From DASSFG01 sp035547915 (GTDB taxonomy: Bacteria; Planctomycetota; Planctomycetia; Pirellulales; JAICIG01): DNA of 64,000 bases. The translations under genes and the position numbers were made by a program. Positions within the stretch are counted from its first letter, which is position 1; every line of letters starts with the position of its first letter. Under the pieces are notes generated by a model. That model was given only the letters and a program-made list of their open reading frames with translations. It was not told where the DNA came from and searched no databases. Location: assembly GCA_035547915.1 (NCBI GenBank), contig DASZTS010000054.1:1-64000 (forward strand), given 5' to 3'. Below, piece by piece: positions 27,811 through 35,754 of the stretch.

Positions 27811-28635
27811 TCAACGGCGTTCGACGTCTTGGCTGCGGGGCAGATCGTCGAGCGATTCGATGCCCAGCAGCGTTAAGAAACGGTCGGTCGTATAATAGCG
27901 GGCGAGGCGCCGGTCCTGCGGATCTCGCTCGATGCGCAGCAGTTGGCGGCGGACGAGTTGCGACAGAACCGCGCTACTCGGTCGCCCGCGCAGCCGTGAC
28001 ACATCGTCCGACGTCTGTGCGCCATTATAGGCAATCAGTGACAGAATCTCGACGGCGGCCGGCGACAGACGGGCCTGGCGATTGCGGCCGAAGAATTTGT
28101 CGACGACCGACGTATACGGCTCGCGGAGGGCGAGCCGGTAGCCCTCGCCGTGCCCTTCGATGCGGTAAGGCCGTCCGTCGGCTTCGTACCGCTCGTTCAA
28201 ATCGCGCACGAGATCGTCGATCTCCGTAGGGCGGACGCCCCGCATCATGCTCGCGACACGCCGGCTCGTAAGCGGTTCGTTGCCCGCGCCGCCGACGAAC
28301 AACATCGCCTCCAAGATCGTCCGCGGGGCGATCTCGCAGCCGACCGCATCGTCGATCTCGGCCGCGGGCCGGGCAGGCGCTTCCTCCAGCCCAGCGGCCG
28401 CCTCATCGGCACTCGCAGCCGGCGCTCCGTACGGATCGTGGCCGCCCGACAGCATCTCGGCAAAGGCCGCATTGAGGTCGTCGAGCGACAGCCCGCCGTC
28501 GCCAGGCGGTTGACGGAATTCGTGCAACCCGAACTCGCCGGCGCTCGGCTGCGATCGATCTTCGTCCCTGGAGGTCATTTCGCTGCCAACGCGGCCTTCC
28601 GGACGCGCCTCTTCTATTTCTGCCGCTTCGCCCAC
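27811..28635 (-). CDS. scpB: Segregation and condensation protein B
   Basis: ScpB forms the SMC-ScpA-ScpB complex that compacts and separates chromosomes. Residues about 95-270 hold two winged-helix domains: ILEAMLFVGGAGNEPLTSRRVA, LNERYEADGRPYRIEGHGEGYRL (broken here by order), RQARLSPAAVEILSLIAYNG, VLSQLVRRQLL, and YYTTDRFLTLLGIESLDDLP. These are the standard ScpB landmarks. The first 90 residues are an extra acidic, Pro/Gly-rich extension that is probably disordered. The start at 28635 overlaps the epimerase gene by 22 bases; an in-frame ATG at 28578 is an alternative. scpA is not in the window. Confidence 0.9.
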   Translation of the reverse strand: MGEAAEIEEARPEGRVGSEMTSRDEDRSQPSAGEFGLHEFRQPPGDGGLSLDDLNAAFAEMLSGGHDPYGAPAASADEAAAGLEEAPARPAAEIDDAVGCEIAPRTILEAMLFVGGAGNEPLTSRRVASMMRGVRPTEIDDLVRDLNERYEADGRPYRIEGHGEGYRLALREPYTSVVDKFFGRNRQARLSPAAVEILSLIAYNGAQTSDDVSRLRGRPSSAVLSQLVRRQLLRIERDPQDRRLARYYTTDRFLTLLGIESLDDLPRSQDVERR

Positions 28636-29465
28636 TCACTCTTGATGAAGGCCAGGCCGTCGCGGGCAAGTTGGTCTTCACTCTCGAACATCCGCCGCCA
28701 GATTTTGGTAGCCGCGGCCAAGGCGGGCAAGGCCAATCCGAAGGCTTCGATGACGAACCAGCCGTCGTATCCCGTTTGCTTGAGCGTGTCGAACGTCAGG
28801 TCCCAGTGCACGTGGCCATGACCGGGAGTGCCGCGGTCATTCTCGGAGAGGTGAACGTGCACCGTATACTCCGAACAGCAACGGATGGCCTGGGCGATAT
28901 CCTTCTCTTCGATATTCGCGTGGAACGTGTCGTACATCATGCGGCAGTTGGGATGCCCGACGTCGCGGATGAAGCGCGCGGTGTCGGCGGCCGTGTTCAG
29001 CAAGTAACACTCGAAGCGATTGAGGTATTCGACCGCCAGCGTCACGCCGCATTGGCCGGCGTGCTCGGCCACGGCCCGCATGCTCTCGACACCCCACTTC
29101 CATTCGTCGGCTGACGGGCCACCGCCGGTGAAGCCGCCGAGTTCCGAGTGGAACGGACCGGCCATGATCTTCGCGCCGACCGCCTGGGCGCAATCGAGGA
29201 TGCGTTTGTTGTTCTCGACGCCCAACGCGCGCACCTTGGCATCGGGGCTGATCGGATTGTCGGCCGCTAACCGGCAGGTGACCACCGTTCGTTCGAGACC
29301 GACGTCGTCAAACCATCGACCGAGCGCGGCATATTTCTTTGTATCGTGGTCGAAGATGGGAAATTCGACACCGTCGTAGCCCATCTGTTTCAGCCGTTCC
29401 ATGAGCGGCCGATGAGCATCGGTGAGGGTGTCGGTCCAGAGCAGCATATTCATGCCGAATTTCAT
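28614..29465 (-). CDS. Sugar phosphate isomerase/epimerase (ketose 3-epimerase-like)
   Basis: A 283-residue TIM-barrel protein of the xylose-isomerase-like (AP endonuclease 2) family, closest in pattern to D-tagatose/D-psicose 3-epimerases. It opens with KFGMNMLLWTDTLTD; the metal-binding Glu and Asp are in LAVEYLNRFECYL and MMYDTFHANIEEKD, and the closing block WFVIEAFG supplies the last Glu. The ATG at 29465 overlaps the stop of the upstream gene (ATGA). It probably interconverts ketoses at C3; the exact sugar is not readable from the sequence. Cytoplasmic. Confidence 0.88.
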   Translation of the reverse strand: MKFGMNMLLWTDTLTDAHRPLMERLKQMGYDGVEFPIFDHDTKKYAALGRWFDDVGLERTVVTCRLAADNPISPDAKVRALGVENNKRILDCAQAVGAKIMAGPFHSELGGFTGGGPSADEWKWGVESMRAVAEHAGQCGVTLAVEYLNRFECYLLNTAADTARFIRDVGHPNCRMMYDTFHANIEEKDIAQAIRCCSEYTVHVHLSENDRGTPGHGHVHWDLTFDTLKQTGYDGWFVIEAFGLALPALAAATKIWRRMFESEDQLARDGLAFIKSEWAKRQK

Positions 29466-30136
29466 GAAGGCAACCTCGCAGTGTGAGAATTCTCCGGCGT
29501 GAGCAGATCGTCGCACCGCTCACCGACCGACTCCCGCATGGCGGGGATCAGGTCGCCGAAGGTCGGCGGTAGCAGGGGCAGCCCCACGCGCCGCATGACT
29601 TGGTTCAACCGGTAACACAGTTTGCCATCGTCCAGGTAATCCCACAAGAATCGCTCGCGAAGAAAAAGGGGAATGAATTCCCCGAGCGATGTGGGCCGAG
29701 CGGTGGCCATGCGAGCCACCGCCTCCTCCAACCATTGACCGTCGATGTCGGCCAGTGCCGTGTAGTACGCTTCCAGTTCGGCCGGAGCGCGGGCGGTCAG
29801 GCAAGCATCGAGTAGGATCTCGACCAGGATATGGCCGAGGAAGCTGGGCCGCAGTCCATCGTCGCCGGGCATCTGGTCGCGGATCAAGGCCGTGAACCGC
29901 CATGACAATTCGGCGAACGCCCGCGTTTCGTGGAACCATCCGTCGTCGGTGTGATGGCGCACAATGCCCCGCGCCACGGCGGCCACGCGCGGGTCGACAT
30001 CGTCGACAAACGGCCGGGCCAGCTTCGATCTCGCCCTCACCCGCCGCGCCACCACATTGAGCCAGTCGGGCACCGCCGTACCAGCTAACACATAGGGTTC
30101 GTCGAGGAACCGGCGGCCGTGGGCAAAGTAGTTCAT
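29462..30136 (-). CDS. AcpH-like hypothetical protein
   Basis: A 224-residue soluble protein resembling the acyl-carrier-protein phosphodiesterase (AcpH) type: MNYFAHGRRFLDEPYVLAGTAV at the start, PDWLNVV, then a His-rich stretch GIVRHHTDDGWFHETRAF and LGHILVEILLDACL. The His/Asp pattern suggests a metal site of the HD-hydrolase kind. The ATG at 30136 is chosen because it gives the family-like N-terminus; the frame is open further upstream into the promoter region. First gene of an overlapping set with the epimerase and scpB. The similarity is moderate, so the enzymatic role is tentative. Confidence 0.6.
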   Translation of the reverse strand: MNYFAHGRRFLDEPYVLAGTAVPDWLNVVARRVRARSKLARPFVDDVDPRVAAVARGIVRHHTDDGWFHETRAFAELSWRFTALIRDQMPGDDGLRPSFLGHILVEILLDACLTARAPAELEAYYTALADIDGQWLEEAVARMATARPTSLGEFIPLFLRERFLWDYLDDGKLCYRLNQVMRRVGLPLLPPTFGDLIPAMRESVGERCDDLLTPENSHTARLPS

Positions 30137-30175
30137 GCCCCCCCAACATAGAACCTGCAGCGCCCTGTTTACAAC

Positions 30176-30203
30176 TGGACACATAAAACAATGTTGATAT
30201 GAT
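30176..30203 (+). promoter_or_regulatory. Sigma-70-type promoter of the multi-HTH gene
   Basis: TGGACA (30176-30181) and TATGAT (30198-30203) are separated by 16 bases; each matches the consensus at five of six positions. It lies 58 bases before the ATG of the seven-unit HTH protein, in the 124-base gap shared with the divergent AcpH-like operon. Confidence 0.65.
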
Positions 30204-30260
30204 AGCACTTGGCTACTCGGGGCTCCCCACCTAACGTCGTCCCGCCGAGAACACCTTGCC

Positions 30261-32066
30261 ATGCTGCGCCGCTCGACGCCCAACGGGCAGCAATTGACCG
30301 GTCACGCCCTGCGCAACGAAAACTTGCGGCGCCGCTCGTTGGCGCGGAGCGCCTCGGCGCCACCCCTGGCGCGCGCGGTCGTGGAAATTCGCGCCCGTTC
30401 CTTGGGCATGACCCGCCTGGAACTAGCCCGTCGCTCCGGAATCGGACGCGGTACGCTACGCGACCTTGAACTCGGGGTGCATCGTCCCACGCGGCAGACG
30501 TTGCAACGATTCATCGAATTCTGCACTCCTTATGGCGTGCCAGAAGAAAAGATCGCCCAGCTCCTGAATCTCTATACGGGCCCTTGCGAATCGCTGGAGC
30601 ACCTGATCGCCCGCTTGGAGCTGCGTGCGGGGTCGGCCCGTGAGCTTGCGCGGCGAGCGGGCATCAGCGCGAGTACACTCTGGGAATACCGGCGCGGAAA
30701 TTTTCCTTTATCGTGGTCGCTGCTGGTCAAGCTGTGCCAGGCTGTGGGACAGGAGACCGCATCGGCCGAGCAGCTCTGGCACGCCTGCCAGCGGAGGCGG
30801 CTCGTCGATCGCGGCTATCCCGAGGCATGGGCGGAGTTCTGCGTCTGGTGCGATCGGGGCAACGTCCCCCTCAGTCGGCTCACCCGCTTCGGCATCACCA
30901 GTGCCGCACTGCGCCGGCTGCGGTACCTGGAGTTACCGGCCTGGACTTCGATCGTTCAGGCAGCCAAAAAGCTTTGCCGCGATGAAGACGAACTGAAGCG
31001 CCTGAAGGATTGCTGGAACCGCGACGTGGCGGCCCAACGGGAAGGGCAGAAGGACGAATTCGGTCCAGAAATACGCCGACTGAGGGTGAAGCGCGGCCTG
31101 CGACGGCGCGAGCTGGCCGACTTGTTCGGTGTCGGTGGCAAGAAGCCGGCACGTATCATCAAATACGTCGAGGAGGACGGCTACTACTCGGTGTGCGTCT
31201 TTCCCGCCGGATTGGCGGCCGTGCTGACCGACGACGCGCAGGAACAACAAAGGCTGCTCTTTCTGTGGCGGCGCCGCCGCTCGCAATTCATCCGCCGGCG
31301 CCGACCGGAGACGCGCGGCGATTTACGCTTACAGCGCGAGGTCTTCGGCCTCACGCTCGACGACGTCCCCGAGGTATTGGGTTACTCGAGCCTCGAATAC
31401 CAACGCATCGAACGGGGCGTCGAGCCGCTCTCCGAGAGCGCGGGCCAGCGTATTTTGGAGGCCTTCGCGCGGGCCGGTCGCGAGCGGGTGGCGGCCCTCA
31501 TGGCGCGACGACAGGCGCGCTTGCGCGACGCCAGCGCTTGGCAGTCACCTTCGTCGGCCGCCGAATTGATCTCGCTCCTCGCTCAACGCGAAAGCGGACT
31601 CGCTCCGCTCGCCCGGCAACTTAAACGCGCGGGCTGTCGAGGTGTGTCGGTGCCACGGCTGCGAGCGGTGGCGCGAGGTGAGGATCTGCCCGCGTGGTGC
31701 TGGTTGAAAGAGGTCGCCCGCTTGATGAAAGTCGGCGATCTCGGCCCGCTGCGCGAAGACTGGCAGGAGCGCTATCGGCAAGGGCTGCAAGGCGCGAAGC
31801 TGCCGCCATTGGCGGTCGAAGTGCGAATGCTCCTGGCCGAGGCGGCCAACAGCGTGCGCGAATTCAGCCAGCGACTGCCGTTCAATTATTCGGTCCTCGT
31901 GCGCGACCTGGGCCGTATCGACCGCGGCCAATCGATCGCCTGGTTCCACATCGAGCGACTCTTGGCAGCCGCCGGCATGGCAACCCATCACGATCGCTGG
32001 CAAGAGATCCGCATCCTTTGGTGTACGGCCGAGAATCAGCTCAAACGCCGCCATACGGCCGGTTGA
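30261..32066 (+). CDS. Protein of about seven tandem Xre-type HTH units
   Basis: A 601-residue, very basic cytoplasmic protein that I cannot assign to a known family. It reads as about seven degenerate Cro/Xre-like helix-turn-helix units, centred on residues 39-88, 114-163, 188-239, 268-322, 354-402, 433-489 and 518-571. The first two are clearest: GMTRLELARRSGIGRGTL and GSARELARRAGISASTLWEY. Most units end with a linker holding a Trp and basic residues (LWHACQRRR, LKDCWNRD, LFLWRRRR, REDWQERY, ILWCTAEN). No enzymatic domain is present. A strong promoter lies upstream and an operon with an AcpH-like gene is divergent. It may bind long or repeated DNA sites; alternatives are an RNA- or nucleoid-binding scaffold. 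Confidence 0.8.
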   Translation: MLRRSTPNGQQLTGHALRNENLRRRSLARSASAPPLARAVVEIRARSLGMTRLELARRSGIGRGTLRDLELGVHRPTRQTLQRFIEFCTPYGVPEEKIAQLLNLYTGPCESLEHLIARLELRAGSARELARRAGISASTLWEYRRGNFPLSWSLLVKLCQAVGQETASAEQLWHACQRRRLVDRGYPEAWAEFCVWCDRGNVPLSRLTRFGITSAALRRLRYLELPAWTSIVQAAKKLCRDEDELKRLKDCWNRDVAAQREGQKDEFGPEIRRLRVKRGLRRRELADLFGVGGKKPARIIKYVEEDGYYSVCVFPAGLAAVLTDDAQEQQRLLFLWRRRRSQFIRRRRPETRGDLRLQREVFGLTLDDVPEVLGYSSLEYQRIERGVEPLSESAGQRILEAFARAGRERVAALMARRQARLRDASAWQSPSSAAELISLLAQRESGLAPLARQLKRAGCRGVSVPRLRAVARGEDLPAWCWLKEVARLMKVGDLGPLREDWQERYRQGLQGAKLPPLAVEVRMLLAEAANSVREFSQRLPFNYSVLVRDLGRIDRGQSIAWFHIERLLAAAGMATHHDRWQEIRILWCTAENQLKRRHTAG

Positions 32067-32071
32067 TCTGC

Positions 32072-32077
32072 TATAAT
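32072..32077 (+). promoter_or_regulatory. Extended -10 promoter element
   Basis: TGCTATAAT, an extended -10 (TGn-TATAAT), sits 5 bases after the stop of the multi-HTH gene and about 133 bases before the ABM-domain gene. It has no clear -35, as is common for extended -10 promoters. Confidence 0.5.
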
Positions 32078-32209
32078 CGAGTAGCCTCGGCTGGCCCGTT
32101 CCCATCCGGTCGTGCAACCGGCCTCGGCCGTTTTGCGAACGATCGCGACCGCTCCCAGCGGCCGTTTTGCGCAGCCCCTGGTTTTCGAGAATCCAATCAA
32201 TAAAGACTT

Positions 32210-32494
32210 ATGATTACCGTCGGAATGGACTATCACGTGTTGCCCGGCAAGCAGCGCGATTTTGAAGAAAAATTCCAAGCCGTTTTGGGCGCTCTGCGCG
32301 GCGCCGCAGGGCATACCGAGTCGAAGCTTTATCGCGACGTGAGCGACGACGCTTCATACCTGATCGTCAGCCAATGGTCGGACGAGAAGGCCTTTGCGGA
32401 TTTCATTCACAGCCAAGCGTTTCGCGACGTGACGAACTGGGGCAAGGAGCAGATTCTTTCCGGCCGGCCCCAACATAAGATTTACAAGCATTAG
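32210..32494 (+). CDS. ABM-fold (antibiotic biosynthesis monooxygenase-like) protein
   Basis: A 94-residue protein of the dimeric alpha-beta barrel ABM family. It has the expected strands and helices: VGMDYHVLPGKQRDFEEKF, GHTESKLYRDVSDDASYLI, QWSDEKAFADFIHSQAF. Members include small monooxygenases, haem-degrading enzymes and stress proteins, so the reaction cannot be named. Cytoplasmic. The next gene starts within 2 bases. Confidence 0.85.
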   Translation: MITVGMDYHVLPGKQRDFEEKFQAVLGALRGAAGHTESKLYRDVSDDASYLIVSQWSDEKAFADFIHSQAFRDVTNWGKEQILSGRPQHKIYKH

Positions 32495-32495
32495 T

Positions 32496-32930
32496 TTGCG
32501 CCGCGGTCGAACTCGGCCGCGCGTCGATTCGCAACCAAAACATCCGATTGATTCGTACCAGATCGAGTTGGCCTTGGGAGACGACCCGTCTCGAGAATTC
32601 GCATCCACGCGGGGCGCCGAATTATCCACTTGGGCCGTCGTCTATAGCCTGCTGGGATGGCTCAGCTTGGCGGCGGCGATGCTTGGCGGCGCGGGCGAGG
32701 GGCCCTATTATCTCGCTGCCGGCCTGACACTGATGCCCTTGGCGATCGGGTTCTGGTTTCGCTTGTCTTGGGCGCGCTGGGCCGGATTCATCGTCTTCGC
32801 CGGGGTCGCCGGCTGGGCAGTCTGGCAACTGGCGCACGAGCGAGTATTCCTCATGTCGCTTGCATTGCTGCTGACCAGTGCTGAAACACTCTGGTGCCTG
32901 TGGCGGTGGCCCGCCGCGTCTCATCTCTAA
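32496..32930 (+). CDS. Small membrane protein, TTG start
   Basis: A protein of up to 144 residues with three to four hydrophobic helices (VVYSLLGWLSLAAAMLGG, YYLAAGLTLMPLAIGFWF, WAGFIVFAGVAGWAVWQL, FLMSLALLLTSAETLW) after a hydrophilic N-terminal tail of about 45 residues. No ATG precedes the first helix, so the TTG at 32496, one base after the previous stop codon, is the best start. No family recognised. A palindromic repeat begins at the stop codon. Confidence 0.65.
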   Translation: MRRGRTRPRVDSQPKHPIDSYQIELALGDDPSREFASTRGAELSTWAVVYSLLGWLSLAAAMLGGAGEGPYYLAAGLTLMPLAIGFWFRLSWARWAGFIVFAGVAGWAVWQLAHERVFLMSLALLLTSAETLWCLWRWPAASHL

Positions 32931-32993
32931 GGGCGGCTGACGAAACCTAGACGCCGATTCTTCTGGAGCGTGATCGGGTTTGTCGGTCGCGCT
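32930..32993. repeat. Palindromic intergenic repeat, copy 3 of 3
   Basis: Begins at the stop codon of the small membrane protein. The left arm GGGCGGCTGACGAAACC and right arm GGGTTTGTCGGTCGCGCT are imperfect inverted repeats. The inner ACGCCGATTCTT block matches copy 2. Confidence 0.65.
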
Positions 32994-33058
32994 AAAGAGA
33001 TAGGCCTCTCGGACCACGTTCGCGGTTGCTTCCAAACGGCCGCCATTCCTATTACGAT

Positions 33059-33070
33059 GAGTCGCGACTC
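33059..33070 (+). promoter_or_regulatory. Perfect palindrome upstream of the kinase gene
   Basis: GAGTCGCGACTC is a perfect 12-base palindrome ending 22 bases before the GTG start of the kinase. A TATTAC hexamer lies 8 bases before it with TTGCTT 18 bases further upstream, so the palindrome would cover the start of transcription. It may be an operator. Confidence 0.4.
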
Positions 33071-33092
33071 CGGGTGACTGGGAGGACGCACC

Positions 33093-35705
33093 GTGCCCTC
33101 GATGAAGCTTTCTGTCGACCAGTTCACGCACGACCTGGAAGCTTACGGTCTGCTGACGGCGGCCGATTTGCAGGCGTTCCGAGCCGATGCGACGCATGGT
33201 GCACAAGCCGATGCGAACGAGCTCGCTCGGAAGTTGGTCGCCGCGGGCAAGTTGACCAAGTATCAGTCCACCAACGCCTTGCAGGGTAAGGCAAAAAACC
33301 TAGTTTTTGGCGAATATGTCGTGCTCGCCAAAATCGGCTCCGGCGGCATGGGCGACGTCTTCAAGGCCGAGCACCGCCGCATGAAGCGCGTCGTGGCGCT
33401 CAAGATACTCCCGCCAGCCGCCGTGAAATCGCCCGAAGCGGTGCAGCGATTTCAACAAGAAATGCAAGCGGCGGCCCGGCTCGAGCACGCAAACATCGTC
33501 ACGGCACACGATGCGGGTGAGGGGCACGGCGTCCACTTCTTGGTGATGCAGTACGTCGACGGCCGCGATCTGGCTTCGCTCGTCGCCGAACGCGGGCCGC
33601 TGCCCGTCTCAAACGCCGTGAATTACATCGTGCAGGCGGCGCGCGGCCTCGCGTATGCGCACGGCAAGGGCATTGTTCATCGCGACGTGAAGCCGGCGAA
33701 CCTCCTGTTGAATGGCGAGGGTACGGTCAAGATTCTCGATATGGGCATCGCTCAGTTGGACCGCGGCACCGCATCGGCGATGGCCGGCAATCGAGCCAGC
33801 CTTACCGCGGCCGGCGAAATCATGGGCACGGTCGACTACATGGCCCCGGAGCAGGCCGAAGATCCACGCCAGGCCGACGCACGATCCGATATCTACAGCT
33901 TGGGCTGCACCTTGTATTTTCTCCTGACGGGCGAGCCGCTCTACCAGGGAGCAACGGTCATAAAGAAAATGGTGGCCCATCGGGAACAACCGATTCCGTC
34001 GCTGACCGTCAAACGGCCCGACATCCCGCCCGGGCTAGATCGCGTCTTCGCCCGCATGGTCGCCAAACAAGCGGCCGAACGCTTTCAGACGATGCAAGAG
34101 GTCATCGCGGCGTTGGAGTCGCTTAAATCGACGGAACCCGGCACGGTGAATTCGGCTTGGGCGGCGCCCGTCCATGCACCAACCGAAGGGTCGACCGGGC
34201 TGACGACGGCCGGCCCGGGCGAGACGGTCGCGGGTGGCGGGTCTGCAACGCTGCTCGAGAATAACGTCGTTAAGAAGACCTGGATCATGACCGCGAAGAT
34301 CGTAGGGGCCATGTTCGGCACGGTCATCGCGCCAATCCTTGTCGCATTCATTCTGAAGTATCTCGACAAACCCGATGCGCCGGCCCAGCCCGCAACCTCG
34401 GTGGCCGATAGTGGAGCAACGTCGCGCCCAGTTCCCGCCGCGACAACTCCCGAGCCTGCCGCGAAGGCGCCGGCAGTTGCCACCACGGCCCCGGTCGCTA
34501 CGGCAACAGCGCCAGACGTCGGTACGACGTCCAGCAAACCCGCGCTGCAACTCGTGCCAGGCAAACCGGCCGATATCCTGGCAGCGATCGATGTCCGTCG
34601 CGATAGGGTGCAGGGCGATTCGGAGTTGCAGCGAGGTGTTTTGCGGCTGCGAGGTCCGGGGAATCGGCACTTTACCATTCTGCGACTCCCGGTCGAGCAG
34701 CCCCCCGAATACGATCTGATGCTCGTCGCGAGCCGACCCAAGGACGGATCCGGCGAAGGGCCGCTGATAGCTGTCTTTCCGTTGGACGGCCAACGAGGCG
34801 CGATCGTAATGGACGGCTTTCGCAAGGGAGGAGAGCGGTTTTGGGCACTTCAGGAGGTGGATGGAAAGGCACCATTAGGCAACGGGACGGCAGTCACGGA
34901 TAAACCGCCGCTCACAGCGTCGCCCAGCCGCATCATGGTGAAGGTACGGCACGGGTACGTTGCCGTCAGTTCCAACGACAAGCCTGTTTTCACGTGGCGC
35001 GGCGAGGCGCAGCAACTGTCGCTTCCCAAAGGATGGACGAGCGTACCAACCACGCCATGCTTGTGCTTGCTGTCGGTGGCCGACTTTCACATCAGTCAGA
35101 TTGCGTTCGTACCCGGTGGCGGTGATTGGACCGAACTGTTCAACGGGTTCGACTTGAACGGCTGGAAAGGAAGCGGTCTGAACCAGTGGAAAATCGACGC
35201 CAAAAACGGAGTCCTTTCCGGGACCAGCGCCAAACAGGGAGAGTGGCTGCAATCGGAGCGGGAGTACGGCGACCTTCGATTGCGTCTGGAATTCAGCATG
35301 AAGGCTGGAACGAACAGCGGAGTCGCCGTCCGGGTCGGATCGAACGACAAGAGTTCCGATTATCTGCAGATCGAACTACGATCCGATGCCGATAAGTCGG
35401 CCGATCTCGCCACAGGCGCGCTACGCAACGCCGGCACGGCGAAACGCAGGAACCTGTCGCCGGCCGCAAGCCCGACGCTCAAATCGGCCGGCAAATGGAA
35501 CGAGTTCGAACTCGAATTGGTCGGCAACCGGCTGCGGGCTTGGATCAATGGCACACAGGTTCAAAACGCCGACCTCGGCCGCGCCGCAGGTGCGTCCCGA
35601 GCGGCACCCGCTCTCAAGCGTCGGCGCGGCCACATCGCCTTGCAGGCTGCCGCCGGCGAGATCCGCTTTCGCAACATCGCGCTGCACGAAATCGATCCGG
35701 AGTGA
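33093..35705 (+). CDS. Ser/Thr protein kinase fused to a DUF1080 domain
   Basis: An 870-residue membrane kinase. Residues 1-70 are a helical planctomycete-type leader (TVDQF-like). The kinase domain spans about 74-340: GSGGMG at 82-87, VALKIL with Lys104, HRDVKPAN with Asp198, DMG in place of DFG at 216-218, and MAPEQ. One membrane helix lies near 403-423 (IVGAMFGTVIAPILVAFIL). A Pro/Ala/Thr-rich linker follows, then a C-terminal DUF1080 (3-keto-disaccharide hydrolase-like, laminin-G-like) domain from about 678 (WTELFNGFDLNGWKG). The GTG at 33093 has GGGAGG 7 bases upstream; an ATG 9 bases later is possible. The outside domain probably senses a glycan. Confidence 0.9.
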   Translation: MPSMKLSVDQFTHDLEAYGLLTAADLQAFRADATHGAQADANELARKLVAAGKLTKYQSTNALQGKAKNLVFGEYVVLAKIGSGGMGDVFKAEHRRMKRVVALKILPPAAVKSPEAVQRFQQEMQAAARLEHANIVTAHDAGEGHGVHFLVMQYVDGRDLASLVAERGPLPVSNAVNYIVQAARGLAYAHGKGIVHRDVKPANLLLNGEGTVKILDMGIAQLDRGTASAMAGNRASLTAAGEIMGTVDYMAPEQAEDPRQADARSDIYSLGCTLYFLLTGEPLYQGATVIKKMVAHREQPIPSLTVKRPDIPPGLDRVFARMVAKQAAERFQTMQEVIAALESLKSTEPGTVNSAWAAPVHAPTEGSTGLTTAGPGETVAGGGSATLLENNVVKKTWIMTAKIVGAMFGTVIAPILVAFILKYLDKPDAPAQPATSVADSGATSRPVPAATTPEPAAKAPAVATTAPVATATAPDVGTTSSKPALQLVPGKPADILAAIDVRRDRVQGDSELQRGVLRLRGPGNRHFTILRLPVEQPPEYDLMLVASRPKDGSGEGPLIAVFPLDGQRGAIVMDGFRKGGERFWALQEVDGKAPLGNGTAVTDKPPLTASPSRIMVKVRHGYVAVSSNDKPVFTWRGEAQQLSLPKGWTSVPTTPCLCLLSVADFHISQIAFVPGGGDWTELFNGFDLNGWKGSGLNQWKIDAKNGVLSGTSAKQGEWLQSEREYGDLRLRLEFSMKAGTNSGVAVRVGSNDKSSDYLQIELRSDADKSADLATGALRNAGTAKRRNLSPAASPTLKSAGKWNEFELELVGNRLRAWINGTQVQNADLGRAAGASRAAPALKRRRGHIALQAAAGEIRFRNIALHEIDPE

Positions 35706-35715
35706 CGCGGCAACA

Positions 35716-35732
35716 GCGTCGGAACACGACGC
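35716..35732. terminator. Hairpin between convergent kinase and PQQ-dehydrogenase genes
   Basis: GCGTCG-gaaca-CGACGC forms a perfect 6-base-pair stem in the 49-base gap between the 3' ends of the two genes. A second small stem (GGTGC/GCACC) follows at about 35736-35751. No strong T run. Confidence 0.4.
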
Positions 35733-35754
35733 CGCGGTGCCTTTTCGCACCATA

